A stretch of 64,000 bases of DNA from Clostridium sp. CM027 (GCF_024730565.1 NZ_CP077725.1:3428501-3492500), one strand, 5' to 3'; shown: positions 39,618 to 50,263, counted from the first letter of the stretch. The notes: a model not told the origin generated them from the letters alone. Made by a program: numbers and translations.

Positions 39618-39646
39618 AACACTTTAGAAGTGTTAAACATTTAACG
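39618..39646. promoter_or_regulatory. Rex-like site and adjoining palindrome in the pflB upstream gap
   Basis: Palindrome AACACTT-TAG-AAGTGTT (39618-39634) overlaps TGTTAA-ACAT-TTAACG (39631-39646), which resembles the Rex operator TTGTTAA-N4-TTAACAA. Rex is an NADH-sensing repressor of fermentation genes. It is about 235 bp from the pflB start, rather far. The rest of the 559-bp gap between pflB and the 39955 gene shows no gene. Confidence 0.45.
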
Positions 39647-39954
39647 AAGAAAAACAACAGGATGTTTTTAAAATGAAACAAGGCCATACTGGATTGGATT
39701 ATAATAGAAAAATATTCTTAATTACTTGAAACTTTAACAAATTATATCAATGCAGACTATTAATCAAATTAGATGTTGCAGTTTTGCAGAAGATTATTTA
39801 ATATAGACTACTTGGAAAATATATATCGCTAAAGGGGTAGATGATATGGGATAAACAAAGAGACATATATGTCATCTTTAAAAAACCATATTATTTTCAT
39901 TTACAATGATGTATAATTAATAATACTGCATCAATTATAATGGAGGTAAATTAT

Positions 39955-40785
39955 ATGAAGAAGCCTAGCATGTTTAGTAAGGATTATGAGAAAGAAGTGA
40001 AAAAACGAAGAAAAACAATATTATTATTGATTATTGTACCTATAATAGGGTTGAGCATATTTTTAGCTACAGATTTTGATTTTTTATTAAGTAAACCAAA
40101 AATCAATGCAGAGGATAAGGGAAGTAAGGCAGCGGAATCACAAAAAAAATCAGAAGAAGTTGTTAAACAACAGGCAGATGATGAAAAGTCGAAAGCTGCA
40201 GAGGCTTCAGCAAAAGCAAAGGCAGAGGCTGCTTTAAAAGCGGAAGCGGTTGAAAAAAATGAGATCTTTACTGCTTCATTTTCGGATGGGCAGAAAATTA
40301 GCGTTGAATATAATGTAAAATCAGGCGAAAAAAATATAAAAGGTGTATCAAACACTAAAGATATATCATATGACATAAGTCCAAGTAAGAAAGCAATAGT
40401 AGTGCAGAGTACGAAAAACCAGGATATGCTATACATTGATGTGAATAAAATCACTAAAGACATCACAAAAAAAGAATATAAATCTAGTAAAGGTGAAGTT
40501 TTTCCTAAAGTAAATAAGCTTAAAGAGAAACCAACATATATTTGGTCAATTACACCTAAGTTCATTGATGAAGATAATATTGCATACGTTAGTGAATTAC
40601 CTTGGATGAAGGAAAAGGAAGTTCAATATATATGGAAGGTGAATTTAAAAAATAATGAGCATACGCAGGTAATGTCATTATCTGGTAAGCAAATTACTTT
40701 TAAAAACATAACGGCAAAGGGGCTTGAAACAATTGTAGATGGTCAGGTAGTGTATGTAAATTCATTAGGTGAAGTAACGCAGTAG
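39955..40785 (+). CDS. Membrane-anchored protein with charged coiled coil, function unknown
   Basis: 276 aa. Basic N-terminus (MKKPSMFSKDYEKEVKKRRK), one membrane helix (about 21-40), an Ala/Lys/Glu-rich predicted coiled coil (about 58-100, AAEASAKAKAEAALKAEAVE) and a C-terminal region of alternating beta-like segments (IYIWSITPKF-like, EVQYIWKVNLKNNE). Probably exposed outside the membrane. Start at ATG 39955 because GGAGGTAA (39942-39949) is its ribosome site; the ATG at 39940 overlaps that site. No family recognised. It starts a two-gene unit with the next gene. Confidence 0.78.
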   Translation: MKKPSMFSKDYEKEVKKRRKTILLLIIVPIIGLSIFLATDFDFLLSKPKINAEDKGSKAAESQKKSEEVVKQQADDEKSKAAEASAKAKAEAALKAEAVEKNEIFTASFSDGQKISVEYNVKSGEKNIKGVSNTKDISYDISPSKKAIVVQSTKNQDMLYIDVNKITKDITKKEYKSSKGEVFPKVNKLKEKPTYIWSITPKFIDEDNIAYVSELPWMKEKEVQYIWKVNLKNNEHTQVMSLSGKQITFKNITAKGLETIVDGQVVYVNSLGEVTQ

Positions 40786-40801
40786 AGAAAAGAGGTTAAG
40801 C

Positions 40802-41638
40802 ATGGATATAGGATTATCTTCGGCATGTTTTTATCCTAATTTGAGTACGGAAAACAGTATAAAAAAGATGAAAGAGTTAGGGTTTAATCATGGTGAAATA
40901 TTTTTTAATACACCGGGTGAGTACGAGGAAGATTTTTTAAAGAGGTTACTTGAAAAAAAAGAAACCTATGAATTCAATGTAAATTCGGTTCATGCATTTT
41001 CAAGTTCATTTGAGCCGTATCTTTTTGATAAATATGACAGAAGACGCCTGGACATGTTAAAACATTTTAAAAAAGTTTGTAGGGCAGCAAAGATATTAGG
41101 TGCAAGCTGTTATACATTTCATGGTATGCGCAGTGCAGATTTTAATGAGCTTGATACTAAATTTGTTATAGATACATATAATGAACTTTCCTATATTGCA
41201 ATGGAAATGGGGATTAAATTGGCGCAGGAAAATGTATCTTGGTGTATGTCGGCAAATTTAAAGTTTTTAACATTTTTGGCTGCTAAATGTAAGTACCCAA
41301 TATATTTTACTTTAGATTTTAAACAAGCGTATAAAGCCAATGTTTCTATAGAAAAGTATATTGAGGTTATGGGTGAAAATATAGTGAACCTTCATATTAA
41401 TGATAGAGATGAAAATTCCCCTTGTCTTTTACCTGGAAAAGGTAATTTGGATTATGAATATATATATAACAAACTTAAGAGCGTTAAGTATAGTGGAAAA
41501 GGAACTATAGAAGTTTATAGCAGCAATTATTTAAGTTGCGAGGAACTGACACAAGCAAAGGAATTTGTTGTTGAAAAATTTAACAATAGTTCAGAAGGAA
41601 AGCCTCGCACTTCTATAAGTGACAGTTCTATACTATAG
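40802..41638 (+). CDS. Sugar phosphate isomerase/epimerase family (AP endonuclease 2-like TIM barrel)
   Basis: 278 aa. Fits the xylose-isomerase-like TIM barrel family: IGLSSACFYPN at strand 1, FNVNSVHAFSSSFEP, GASCYTFHGMRS, GIKLAQENVSWC (metal Glu), FTLDFKQAYKAN, NLHINDRDENSPCLLPGKGNLDY and GTIEVYSS. His, Glu and Asp metal ligands are placed as expected, so it is probably active. Substrate unknown; no sugar genes nearby. AGAGGTTAAGC precedes the ATG; 16 bp after the previous gene. Confidence 0.85.
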   Translation: MDIGLSSACFYPNLSTENSIKKMKELGFNHGEIFFNTPGEYEEDFLKRLLEKKETYEFNVNSVHAFSSSFEPYLFDKYDRRRLDMLKHFKKVCRAAKILGASCYTFHGMRSADFNELDTKFVIDTYNELSYIAMEMGIKLAQENVSWCMSANLKFLTFLAAKCKYPIYFTLDFKQAYKANVSIEKYIEVMGENIVNLHINDRDENSPCLLPGKGNLDYEYIYNKLKSVKYSGKGTIEVYSSNYLSCEELTQAKEFVVEKFNNSSEGKPRTSISDSSIL

Positions 41639-41734
41639 CAAGGAGAAAAGCTTGGCAAAATTAACTTGTAAATTATAAGCAATTTGGTTATAATTATAGC
41701 ATTAGACTATTTGAGCAAATATGCTTAAGAATAT

Positions 41735-41764
41735 TTGTAAATACATGAAAAGTTATGTTATAAT
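41735..41764 (+). promoter_or_regulatory. Promoter of tig
   Basis: TTGTAA (41735-41740), 18-bp spacer, consensus TATAAT (41759-41764), 45 bp before the tig ATG. Confidence 0.68.
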
Positions 41765-41808
41765 ATTTAAAGTAATAAGCATTTGTGGCGATTAGGAGGA
41801 GTAATATA

Positions 41809-43101
41809 ATGAACATTAAAATGGAAAAATTAGAAAAAAATATTATTAAATTAGAAATAACGGTGGAAGCAACAAGATTTAATGAATCTTTGAAAAAATC
41901 TTGTGCAAAAAACTCAAAGACTATTAATATACCTGGGTTTAGAAAAGGTAAAGCTCCAATGAATATAATAAAGAAAATGTATGGTGAAGGTGTTTTCTTT
42001 GAAGATGCTATAAACTTCTGCTGTGATGATACATATCCAGAAGCTTTAAAAGAGTATGATATAAAGCCATTGGATTATCCTCAAATTGATATTGTTGAAA
42101 TAGGGGAAGGAAAAGATTTTGTATACACTGCATCAATTGCAGTAGCACCCGAAGTTCAAATTGGAGAATACAAAGGATTAGAAGTTAAGAAAACTGAATA
42201 TAAGGTAACAGATGATGAAATTGAAAATCAGTTAAAAGGCATGCAAGAAAAAAATGCTAGAGTTGAAGAGAAGCTTGATGGCGCTGTTGCAATGGGCAAC
42301 ATAGCAATTATAGACTTCGAAGGATTTGTTGAAGATGTAGCTTTCGAAGGCGGACAAGGAACAGATTTTGAACTTGAAATTGGTTCAGGATCATTTATTG
42401 ATACCTTTGAAGAACAATTAATAGGCTTAAAAGCTGGAGAAACTAAAGAAGTTAAAGTTAATTTTCCAGAAGCATATGGAAGAGAAGACTTAAATGGAAA
42501 ACTTGCAACTTTTAATGTAACTATTAAAAGCATGAAAGAAAAAGAATTACCAGCTATTGATGATGAATTTGCTAAAGAAGTGTCAGAATTCGATACTTTA
42601 GAAGAATTAAGAAATAACATTAAAAAATCACTTGAGGTATCAAGTGCAGATAGAGAAAAGAAAGAATTTGAAGAAGCTGTAATAGATGCAGTTTGTTCTA
42701 ACGTAGCAATGGATATTCCAGAAATTATGGTGAAAAGAGAAACTGATATAATGCTCAAAGATTTAGAAATGAAATTAAAACAACAAGGGTTAGATCTTGA
42801 ATCGTACTATCAGTACACTAACAACACTGAAGAAAAGGTTAGGGAGTTCATGAAAGAAGCAGCTGAAAAGAGAGTTAAAACTGATTTAGTAATAACAGAG
42901 ATAGCGAAAATAGAAAAATTTGAAGCTAGTGATGAAGAACTGTTAGAAAAAGCTAAACAAGTTGCGGCGCAATATGGAGACAAAGAAATAGATAAAACAG
43001 CAGACTTAATTATGAAAGCGCAAAAACAATATCTACAAATTGATGTTGTAAATGAAAAAGTAATAGATATGTTAGTTGATAGTGCAAAAGTTACTGCATA
43101 A
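41809..43101 (+). CDS. tig: Trigger factor
   Basis: 430 aa. Ribosome-binding N-terminal domain with GFRKGKAP, central FKBP-type peptidyl-prolyl isomerase domain (about 160-240; [20 protein letters not shown]), and a C-terminal helical chaperone domain (about 250-430). Binds nascent chains at the ribosome exit. The frame opens at 41785, but TAGGAGGAG is spaced for ATG 41809 and homologues begin [11 protein letters not shown]. Followed by a strong hairpin, then clpP. Confidence 0.96.
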   Translation: MNIKMEKLEKNIIKLEITVEATRFNESLKKSCAKNSKTINIPGFRKGKAPMNIIKKMYGEGVFFEDAINFCCDDTYPEALKEYDIKPLDYPQIDIVEIGEGKDFVYTASIAVAPEVQIGEYKGLEVKKTEYKVTDDEIENQLKGMQEKNARVEEKLDGAVAMGNIAIIDFEGFVEDVAFEGGQGTDFELEIGSGSFIDTFEEQLIGLKAGETKEVKVNFPEAYGREDLNGKLATFNVTIKSMKEKELPAIDDEFAKEVSEFDTLEELRNNIKKSLEVSSADREKKEFEEAVIDAVCSNVAMDIPEIMVKRETDIMLKDLEMKLKQQGLDLESYYQYTNNTEEKVREFMKEAAEKRVKTDLVITEIAKIEKFEASDEELLEKAKQVAAQYGDKEIDKTADLIMKAQKQYLQIDVVNEKVIDMLVDSAKVTA

Positions 43102-43111
43102 TTTATACTAG

Positions 43112-43148
43112 AATTAATTGCCAGATATTTCTCTGGCAATTAATTTTA
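43112..43148 (+). terminator. Terminator of tig
   Basis: Perfect 14-bp stem AATTAATTGCCAGA (43112-43125) with TCTGGCAATTAATT (43132-43145), 6-nt loop, then TTT. Confidence 0.85.
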
Positions 43149-43254
43149 AATACAGGATAAAATTAATTGATTAAAAAATAATTACTTGGGATAGAATTAA
43201 GGAATAGATTACCTAGTTAAACAGTACTATTATTAGAGTAAAGGAGTGAATTAT

Positions 43255-43839
43255 ATGAGTTTAGTGCCAATGGTTGTTGAACAAACTAATAGGGGCGAAA
43301 GATCCTATGATATTTATTCGAGATTATTAAATGATAGAATAATTTTCCTAGGAGAAGAGGTAAATGATGTCACTGCTAGTTTAGTTGTTGCTCAGTTATT
43401 GTATTTAGAGTCGGAAGACCCTGATAAAGACATTTATTTATATATAAATAGTCCAGGTGGATCAATTACAGCAGGGATGGCTATTTATGACACAATGCAA
43501 TATATAAAACCACAAGTTTCAACTATTTGTATTGGTATGGCAGCATCCATGGGATCGTTCTTATTAAATGCTGGTGAAAAGGGAAAAAGATTTGCATTAC
43601 CTAATAGCGAAATACTTATACATCAGCCTTTAGGTGGGTTCCAAGGTCAGGCAACTGATATTGATATTCACGCAAAAAGAATTATGAAAACTAAAGCTAC
43701 ACTAAATAAAATCTATAGTGAAAGAACTGGACAATCAATTGAAAAAATTCAACATGATGTTGAAAGAGATTACTTCATGAGTGCACAAGAAGCTATGGAG
43801 TATGGATTAATAGATGAAGTTATATCTAAAAAGAAATAA
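43255..43839 (+). CDS. clpP: ATP-dependent Clp protease proteolytic subunit
   Basis: 194 aa. Serine protease with catalytic Ser98 in GMAASMGSF, His in [12 protein letters not shown] and Asp in the DIDIHAKR region; [19 protein letters not shown] oxyanion segment. Forms the 14-mer chamber fed by ClpX. Start at ATG 43255 behind AAAGGAG; an in-frame GTG at 43246 lies in the ribosome site itself. 34 bp upstream of clpX, forming one operon. Confidence 0.97.
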   Translation: MSLVPMVVEQTNRGERSYDIYSRLLNDRIIFLGEEVNDVTASLVVAQLLYLESEDPDKDIYLYINSPGGSITAGMAIYDTMQYIKPQVSTICIGMAASMGSFLLNAGEKGKRFALPNSEILIHQPLGGFQGQATDIDIHAKRIMKTKATLNKIYSERTGQSIEKIQHDVERDYFMSAQEAMEYGLIDEVISKKK

Positions 43840-43873
43840 CATTAAACGAAATAAGGTTAGTTGAGGTGAAAAT

Positions 43874-45166
43874 ATGACAAAGTTTGATGAAAAAAAACAA
43901 CTTAAATGTTCTTTTTGTGGTAAAACCCAAGAACAAGTTAGAAGATTAATTGCAGGACCAGGAGTGTATATTTGTGATGAGTGTATAGAATTATGTTCTG
44001 AAATAATTGTAGATGAATTCCAGGGGGATGTTGAACTAGACCTAGGGTCGTTACCAAAACCTGCAGAAATAAAAAAATATATAGATGAGTACGTAGTTGG
44101 GCAAAATACCGCTAAAAAATCTTTGGCTGTAGCAGTATATAATCATTACAAAAGAATAAATTCAAATGTTAATGAAGGTGATGTTGAACTTCAAAAAAGT
44201 AATATATTATTACTTGGACCTACAGGAAGTGGTAAGACTTTACTAGCTCAAACATTAGCAAAATATTTAAATGTACCTTTTGCAATAGCCGATGCGACTA
44301 CACTTACTGAAGCAGGATATGTAGGAGAAGATGTAGAAAACATCTTACTTAAATTAATACAAAATGCTGATTATGATGTAGAAAAAGCAGAAAAAGGTAT
44401 TATCTATATAGATGAAATAGATAAGGTAGCTAGAAAATCTGAAAATCCTTCTATAACTAGGGATGTATCTGGAGAAGGCGTTCAACAGGCGTTACTTAAA
44501 ATATTAGAAGGCACTACAGCATCAGTTCCACCACAAGGTGGAAGAAAGCATCCTCATCAAGAGTTTATTCAGATAAATACATCAAATATTTTATTTATCT
44601 GTGGAGGAGCATTTGATGGACTTGATAAAATTATAGAAAAAAGAACTAGAACTACATCTGTTGGTTTCGGAGCTGAAATAAGATCAAAAGAAGAAGCAAA
44701 TGTAGGAGAAATGTTGAAATTTATAATGCCAGGAGATTTATTGAAATTTGGATTAATTCCAGAGTTTGTAGGAAGGCTTCCGATAGTAGTTACTCTTGAA
44801 GCGTTAGATGAAGAAGCATTAGTTAAAATTCTTAGTGAACCTAAAAATGCGCTCATTAAACAATATAAGAAATTGTTTGAGATGGATAACGTAGAATTAG
44901 AGTTTGAAGAAGAAGCGTTAAAAGCTATAGCTAAAGAAGCTATCAAAAGAAAAACTGGAGCTCGTGGACTTAGATCTATTATAGAGGATACAATGAAGGA
45001 AATTATGTTTGATATTCCATCTAATGAACAAGTATCTAAAGTAATAGTTAATGAGGATACTATTAGAACTAGAAACCCACAATTAGTCTTAGCTGAAAGT
45101 GGAAAAAGAGAAAAATTAAAGATTGCACAGAAAATTAAAACTAAAAAAGGCCCAGAAACAGCATAG
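43874..45166 (+). CDS. clpX: ATP-dependent Clp protease ATP-binding subunit ClpX
   Basis: 430 aa. N-terminal zinc-binding domain with two CxxC pairs (CSFCGKTQ and CDECIELC), Walker A GPTGSGKT, Walker [10 protein letters not shown], sensor and arginine-finger regions ([18 protein letters not shown]), and the IGF-type ClpP-docking loop replaced by VGFGAEI-like sequence (TTSVGFGAE). Unfolds tagged proteins and feeds ClpP. TTGAGGTGA before the ATG. A T-tailed hairpin follows. Confidence 0.97.
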   Translation: MTKFDEKKQLKCSFCGKTQEQVRRLIAGPGVYICDECIELCSEIIVDEFQGDVELDLGSLPKPAEIKKYIDEYVVGQNTAKKSLAVAVYNHYKRINSNVNEGDVELQKSNILLLGPTGSGKTLLAQTLAKYLNVPFAIADATTLTEAGYVGEDVENILLKLIQNADYDVEKAEKGIIYIDEIDKVARKSENPSITRDVSGEGVQQALLKILEGTTASVPPQGGRKHPHQEFIQINTSNILFICGGAFDGLDKIIEKRTRTTSVGFGAEIRSKEEANVGEMLKFIMPGDLLKFGLIPEFVGRLPIVVTLEALDEEALVKILSEPKNALIKQYKKLFEMDNVELEFEEEALKAIAKEAIKRKTGARGLRSIIEDTMKEIMFDIPSNEQVSKVIVNEDTIRTRNPQLVLAESGKREKLKIAQKIKTKKGPETA

Positions 45167-45216
45167 TAAACTAAGACTAAATCATCACCTACGCAGGTGT
45201 AATATTAATGTAGAAG

Positions 45217-45246
45217 AAAGACGGATTATATATCTGTCTTTTTTTT
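45217..45246 (+). terminator. Terminator of clpPX
   Basis: 10-bp stem AAAGACGGAT (45217-45226) with ATCTGTCTTT (45232-45241, one G-T pair), eight T. Confidence 0.88.
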
Positions 45247-45275
45247 ATTTTGAGGAAATTATAAAATTAAAAATT

Positions 45276-45311
45276 TGAATAATATATGGAATAAGAAGAA
45301 TATATTATTCA
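45276..45311. promoter_or_regulatory. Perfect 12-bp inverted repeat upstream of lonB
   Basis: TGAATAATATAT (45276-45287) and ATATATTATTCA (45300-45311), separated by 12 nt. It lies just before TTGACC (45316-45321), a possible -35 of the lonB promoter. Placement suggests a regulator site; no known stress operator (CIRCE, CtsR) matches. Confidence 0.5.
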
Positions 45312-45370
45312 TTTCTTGACCATAATATAAATGATGCAATATTTACTAAAATATGCAAATTTAATATGAG

Positions 45371-45415
45371 AAAGGAGGATTAGTTTAATATATTAAATAT
45401 TAAACTTTAAATAAT
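45371..45415 (+). promoter_or_regulatory. lonB: Unusual lonB ribosome binding site with intervening hairpin
   Basis: AAAGGAGG (45371-45378) is 37 nt before the ATG at 45416, normally too far. A perfect 10-bp stem AGTTTAATAT (45382-45391)/ATATTAAACT (45397-45406) lies between; folding it out leaves about 12 nt between ribosome site and start. An in-frame stop at 45401-45403 excludes a more upstream start. Confidence 0.6.
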
Positions 45416-47098
45416 ATGACAATGAAACTTCTTATGGCAATACAACTTTTTTTTACAATAGTTATTGGATTATATTTTTTTAATGCATTAAAAAGTCAGC
45501 AAAGTAGTAAGGTGGTTGTTAATAAAGGAAACAAAAAAGAAATGGAAAATTTAAGAAAAATGAAAAGCATAAGCCTTACAGAACCACTTACTGAAAAAAG
45601 CAGACCGACAAGATTCGAGGAGGTTATAGGACAAGAAAAAGGAATTAAGGCACTGCAAGCAGCAATATGCGGACCTAATCCTCAACATGTCATAATTTAT
45701 GGGCCACCTGGAGTAGGAAAAACAGCGGCTGCTAGATTAGTACTTGAAGACGCTAAAAAAAGAGAACGATCTCCATTTAATGAATGTTCTAAGTTTGTAG
45801 AAATAGATGGAACAACTGTTAGATTTGATGAAAGAGGGATTGCAGATCCGCTTATTGGATCCGTTCACGATCCCATTTACCAAGGAGCCGGACCACTCGG
45901 AGCGGCTGGAGTACCTCAACCAAAGCCTGGAGCGGTTACAAAAGCACATGGCGGAATTCTATTTGTTGATGAAATTGGAGAGCTACATCCTATAGAAATG
46001 AATAAACTCCTTAAAGTATTAGAAGATAGAAAAGTATTTTTAGATAGCGCTTATTATAATGGAGAAGATCCTAACATGCCGCTTTATATAAAAGAAGTAT
46101 TTGATGAAGGGCTTCCAGCTGATTTTAGACTTATAGGTGCAACTACACGTAATCCAGAAGAAATAATGCCTGCAATAAGGTCAAGGTGCATAGAGATATT
46201 TTTTAGGGCATTACTACCAGAAGAATTACAAACAATCGCTGAAAATTCAATAAATAAAATAGGTCTTAAAATATGTGAAAAAGCATTAAAGCTTGTTGGT
46301 AAATACTCTAGCAATGGACGTGATACTGTTAATTTAATTCAGTTAGCTAGTGGTATGGCTATTAACGATGATAGAGATGAAGTAAGTGTTGAGGATGTTG
46401 AGTGGGTTATAGAAAATGGTCAGTACTCCCCAAGGTTCGAAAATATGATATCCGATAAACCACAAATTGGATATGTAAACGGGCTTGCGGTTTACGGATC
46501 TAATATAGGAGCGGTAATGGAAATTGAAGCTAGTGCAAAAAAAATAAAGCTTAGAAAAGGTGTTCTTAAAATTACAGGAATTATTGAAGAAGAAGAAATA
46601 AGTAGTAGCAATAAAAAATTGAAAAGAAAAAGTACTGCGAGATCATCAGTAGAAAATGTGGTTACAGTACTCGAAAAATATTTTGATATAGATTGTGATG
46701 ATTATGATATTCATGTAAACTTTCCAGGTGGATCACCAGTAGATGGCCCATCAGCCGGGGTTAGCATAACAACTGCAATATATAGTGCAATAAAAGGTGT
46801 GCCAGTTGATAATATGGTTGCAATGACAGGAGAGATATCAATTCATGGTAATGTAAAGCCGATAGGCGGTGTCAATGCTAAAATCGCTGCTGCAAAAAAA
46901 GCAGGTGCCACAAGAGTTATTATTCCGAGAGATAATTGGCAAGATAGTTTTAAAAGTATTGAAAATATTAAGATTATACCAGTGAGTAATATTAGTGAGG
47001 TAATTCGTGAGGCGTTACTTCAGGAGAATCCTAAAAATATTTCAATTGCATTTGAGAAAGATGTGGATGTTATAGCAGCTGAATCATTAAAAGGATAA
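45416..47098 (+). CDS. lonB: ATP-dependent protease LonB
   Basis: 560 aa. N-terminal membrane segment (about 3-25, LLMAIQLFFTIVIGLYFF), AAA+ domain with Walker [14 protein letters not shown] and Walker B ILFVDEIGEL, then a Lon-type protease domain with catalytic Ser in PVDGPSAGVSI and Lys in GGVNAKIAAAKKAGA. LonB lacks the large Lon substrate domain and in Bacillus relatives is linked to sporulation. ATG 45416 (another at 45422). It sits between clpX and lon, the usual Firmicute arrangement. Confidence 0.95.
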   Translation: MTMKLLMAIQLFFTIVIGLYFFNALKSQQSSKVVVNKGNKKEMENLRKMKSISLTEPLTEKSRPTRFEEVIGQEKGIKALQAAICGPNPQHVIIYGPPGVGKTAAARLVLEDAKKRERSPFNECSKFVEIDGTTVRFDERGIADPLIGSVHDPIYQGAGPLGAAGVPQPKPGAVTKAHGGILFVDEIGELHPIEMNKLLKVLEDRKVFLDSAYYNGEDPNMPLYIKEVFDEGLPADFRLIGATTRNPEEIMPAIRSRCIEIFFRALLPEELQTIAENSINKIGLKICEKALKLVGKYSSNGRDTVNLIQLASGMAINDDRDEVSVEDVEWVIENGQYSPRFENMISDKPQIGYVNGLAVYGSNIGAVMEIEASAKKIKLRKGVLKITGIIEEEEISSSNKKLKRKSTARSSVENVVTVLEKYFDIDCDDYDIHVNFPGGSPVDGPSAGVSITTAIYSAIKGVPVDNMVAMTGEISIHGNVKPIGGVNAKIAAAKKAGATRVIIPRDNWQDSFKSIENIKIIPVSNISEVIREALLQENPKNISIAFEKDVDVIAAESLKG

Positions 47099-47108
47099 AT
47101 CATATTTT

Positions 47109-47155
47109 AAAAAAAAGGTGATCACTATTTAATTATAGTAGATTACCTTTTTTAT
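47109..47155 (+). terminator. Terminator of lonB
   Basis: About 16-bp imperfect stem AAAAAAGGTGATCACTA with TAGTAGATTACCTTTTTT, ending in a T6 run near 47148-47153. Confidence 0.85.
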
Positions 47156-47171
47156 TTTAAACTTTGTAGTA

Positions 47172-47200
47172 TTGAAAAATAATTGTATTATAGGTATACT
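47172..47200 (+). promoter_or_regulatory. Promoter of lon
   Basis: TTGAAA (47172-47177), 17-bp spacer, TATACT (47195-47200). It would give a leader of about 130 nt before lon. Confidence 0.68.
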
Positions 47201-47336
47201 ATAGTAGTCGAAATATAAAAACATAAAAATATAATGATCAAATATTTATAGTTTGTGATATCTATTCTTTGTAAAGTAGAAGTTTGATTTTACATTAATA
47301 GAAAAAATTAATATAATATAGAAAAGAGGGAGAAAA

Positions 47337-49679
47337 ATGGATAAAATTACAAAACTTCTTCCGTTAATTCCGTTAAGAGGCATGAATATATTTCCATATA
47401 TGGTATTGCACTTTGATGTTGGTAGGGAAAAATCTATACTTGCATTAGAGGATGCTATGCTAAATAATCAAGAGATTTTTCTGGGTTCACAGAAAGTATC
47501 AAAAATTGAAGAACCAGAAGAGAAGGATATATATAATATTGGTACTATTTGTAACGTAAAACAAATATTAAAGTTGCCAGGAGATGCAATTAGGGTACTA
47601 GTTGAGGGAATAAAGAGAGGTAAGATTCTTGAGTACAAAGAGAAGGAACCTTTTGTACGGGTGGAAGTAGAAATTATTGAAGATGAACTGTATGAAGATA
47701 ATAAGGAATGTAAGGCATACATTAGAAGTATAGATAAAGCCTTTGAAGAATACATAAATCTATCAGTTAACAACTTCCCAGATGCTTTATTCAGTTTAGA
47801 AGAGACGGAAGAGCCAGGAAGATATTGTGATATGGTAAGCTCATATTTAATACTAAAGCCAGAGACAAAACAAGAATTGCTTGAAACAGTAGAAGTTATT
47901 AAAAGATTAGAAAAATTGTTATTTATATTAAAAAATGAGGTTGAAGTATTAAAAATAGAAAAGAAGATTGGAACCAAGGTTAAAGGTAGAATTGATAAAA
48001 TCCAAAAGGAATATTACCTAAGAGAACAAATAAAAGCTATACAAGAAGAATTAGGAGAAGATGACGAAGATAAGAGAGAAATAGTAGAATATGAAAATAA
48101 AATAAAAAAGGCAAAGCTTCCTAAAGAGGCAAAAGAAAAAGCAATTTATGAACTAAATAGATTGAAAAGTTCAGGGAGTTATTCTTCTGAAAGTGGAGTA
48201 ACAAAAGCCTATTTGGATTGGATATTAGCACTACCCTTTAATAAAGTGACTAAAGATACCATTGATATTAACAAGGCTAGAGAAGTTTTTGAAGCGGAAC
48301 ATTATGGGCTCGAGGATGTTAAGGAAAGAATAATAGAATATTTAGCAGTTAAAAAAATCAGTAATACGCTTAAGGGTCCTATACTTTGTTTGGTAGGTCC
48401 ACCAGGAGTTGGAAAAACATCTATAGCAAAGTCTGTTGCTAATGCATTAAATAGAAATTTCGTTAGAATGTCACTTGGTGGAGTAAAAGATGAGGCTGAA
48501 ATAAGAGGACATAGAAAAACTTACGTGGGAGCAATTCCAGGTAGAATTATATATGCCATGAAACAAGCCGGATATAGAAATCCATTATTCTTATTAGATG
48601 AAATTGATAAAATGAGCAGTGATTCTAAGGGTGATCCGGCAGATGCGCTTTTAGAAGTTTTGGATAGTGAACAAAATGCAACTTTTAGGGATCATTACCT
48701 AGAATTAGACTTTGATTTATCGAAAGTTTTATTTATAACTACTGCAAATAAATTAGATACCATTCCAAGACCATTACTAGATAGAATGGAAGTTATTGAG
48801 GTGTCAGGCTATACTTCAGAAGAAAAATTCCATATCGCTAAAAATCACATTATTCCAAAGATGTTAAAAGAACATAATATGGATGATGATAAAATAACTT
48901 TTTCCGATTCTTCGGTGAATTGCATTATCGAAAATTATACTAGGGAATCAGGGGTTAGAAATCTTGAAAGAAAAATTGCCTCAGTTATAAGAAAGGCAAT
49001 AACTGAAACGGTAGAAAAGGGTAAAGAAAATGTTAATGTTACAACTTCACATGTTAAACGATATTTAGGTCCAGTTTTATATACCTATGATAAAGCTGAC
49101 GAGGAAGATGGAGTAGGAGTTGTAACAGGCCTTGCGTGGACAGAGGTTGGTGGGGTTATCTTGCCTGTAGAGGTAAGTGCTATGGATGGAACTGGTAAGC
49201 TTCAACTTACCGGTCAATTAGGAGATGTTATGAAAGAATCTGCCAAAGCTGGATACAGCTATGTTAGAGCTAATGCAGCCAAATATAATATTGATAAAGA
49301 TTTTTATAAAAATAAAGATATTCATATTCATGTACCAGAGGGAGCGGTGCCTAAAGATGGACCATCGGCCGGGGTAACTATGATAACTGCAATGGTATCT
49401 GCCTTAACTAACAAAAAAGTAAGACATAATGTAGCGATGACAGGGGAGATTACACTTACAGGAAGAGTGCTGCCTATTGGTGGACTTAAGGAAAAATCGC
49501 TAGCTGCTTATAGGGCAGGAATTGATACAATTATAATACCTAAAAATAATGAAAAAGACATACAAAAAATACCAAATAGTATTAAAAATAAACTAAAATT
49601 TATAATTGCAAGTAAAGTAGAACATGTGCTTGAAAATGCATTAATTGGAGAGATATATAATGGAGATAAAACAATCTGA
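47337..49679 (+). CDS. lon: ATP-dependent protease La (Lon)
   Basis: 780 aa. N-terminal substrate domain ([20 protein letters not shown], to about 200), helical linker with [22 protein letters not shown]+ domain with [19 protein letters not shown] and [19 protein letters not shown], and protease domain with catalytic Ser in [10 protein letters not shown] and Lys in [14 protein letters not shown]. Degrades misfolded and regulatory proteins in the cytoplasm. GAGGGAG before the ATG. Its end overlaps ysxC by 20 nt. Confidence 0.97.
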   Translation: MDKITKLLPLIPLRGMNIFPYMVLHFDVGREKSILALEDAMLNNQEIFLGSQKVSKIEEPEEKDIYNIGTICNVKQILKLPGDAIRVLVEGIKRGKILEYKEKEPFVRVEVEIIEDELYEDNKECKAYIRSIDKAFEEYINLSVNNFPDALFSLEETEEPGRYCDMVSSYLILKPETKQELLETVEVIKRLEKLLFILKNEVEVLKIEKKIGTKVKGRIDKIQKEYYLREQIKAIQEELGEDDEDKREIVEYENKIKKAKLPKEAKEKAIYELNRLKSSGSYSSESGVTKAYLDWILALPFNKVTKDTIDINKAREVFEAEHYGLEDVKERIIEYLAVKKISNTLKGPILCLVGPPGVGKTSIAKSVANALNRNFVRMSLGGVKDEAEIRGHRKTYVGAIPGRIIYAMKQAGYRNPLFLLDEIDKMSSDSKGDPADALLEVLDSEQNATFRDHYLELDFDLSKVLFITTANKLDTIPRPLLDRMEVIEVSGYTSEEKFHIAKNHIIPKMLKEHNMDDDKITFSDSSVNCIIENYTRESGVRNLERKIASVIRKAITETVEKGKENVNVTTSHVKRYLGPVLYTYDKADEEDGVGVVTGLAWTEVGGVILPVEVSAMDGTGKLQLTGQLGDVMKESAKAGYSYVRANAAKYNIDKDFYKNKDIHIHVPEGAVPKDGPSAGVTMITAMVSALTNKKVRHNVAMTGEITLTGRVLPIGGLKEKSLAAYRAGIDTIIIPKNNEKDIQKIPNSIKNKLKFIIASKVEHVLENALIGEIYNGDKTI

Positions 49680-50253
49680 ATTCATAATTTCAGCAGTAAA
49701 ACCTAACCAGTATCCTACAGATAATATGGTAGAGTATGCTTTCGTTGGTAGGTCCAACGTAGGAAAGTCTTCTTTAATAAATACTTTAACAAATAGGCGA
49801 AAGCTGGTTAAAGTTAGTGGAACACCTGGAAAAACTAGACTTATAAACTTTTTTTTAATAAACAATAGCTTTTATTTTGTTGATTTACCAGGTTACGGAT
49901 ATGCAAAAGTATCAAAAACTGAACAAGCTAAATGGGGTAAGATGATGGAGGACTACCTAATTCGTAGACCACAACTTCAAAAGGTAGCATTACTTGTGGA
50001 TTGTAGACGTAAGCCAACTAAAGATGATCTTCTAATGTACGGATGGATTAAACATTTTGGTTATGAAGTTGTAATAGTGGCAACAAAAAAAGATAAGTTA
50101 AATAGAGCAGAGCTTGTAAAAAATAATAAGTTGATAAGGGAAACATTTGCTCTTGAGGCGAATGAGGAAATTATTAATATTTCCTCACTAAAGAAAATAG
50201 GTGTAAAAGAGTTACTAGGAAACATGTTTAAAGATGATCACATAGAAGAATAA
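49660..50253 (+). CDS. ysxC: Ribosome biogenesis GTPase YsxC/EngB
   Basis: 197 aa. G1 [10 protein letters not shown]2 region [14 protein letters not shown]3 [11 protein letters not shown]4 ATKKDKL and G5 ISSLKK. Needed for 50S subunit assembly. The frame opens at 49645, but GGAGA (49647-49651) is the ribosome site for ATG 49660, within the end of lon; the lon-ysxC pair is conserved in Firmicutes. Full-length and intact. Confidence 0.95.
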   Translation: MEIKQSEFIISAVKPNQYPTDNMVEYAFVGRSNVGKSSLINTLTNRRKLVKVSGTPGKTRLINFFLINNSFYFVDLPGYGYAKVSKTEQAKWGKMMEDYLIRRPQLQKVALLVDCRRKPTKDDLLMYGWIKHFGYEVVIVATKKDKLNRAELVKNNKLIRETFALEANEEIINISSLKKIGVKELLGNMFKDDHIEE

Positions 50254-50263
50254 AAAATAAAAG

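Noticed and set aside
41651-41675. TTGGCA...TTGTA near the tig upstream region as a sigma-54 promoter
   Set aside because: The GG-to-GC spacing does not fit -24/-12 promoters, and a normal sigma-A promoter lies at 41735-41764.
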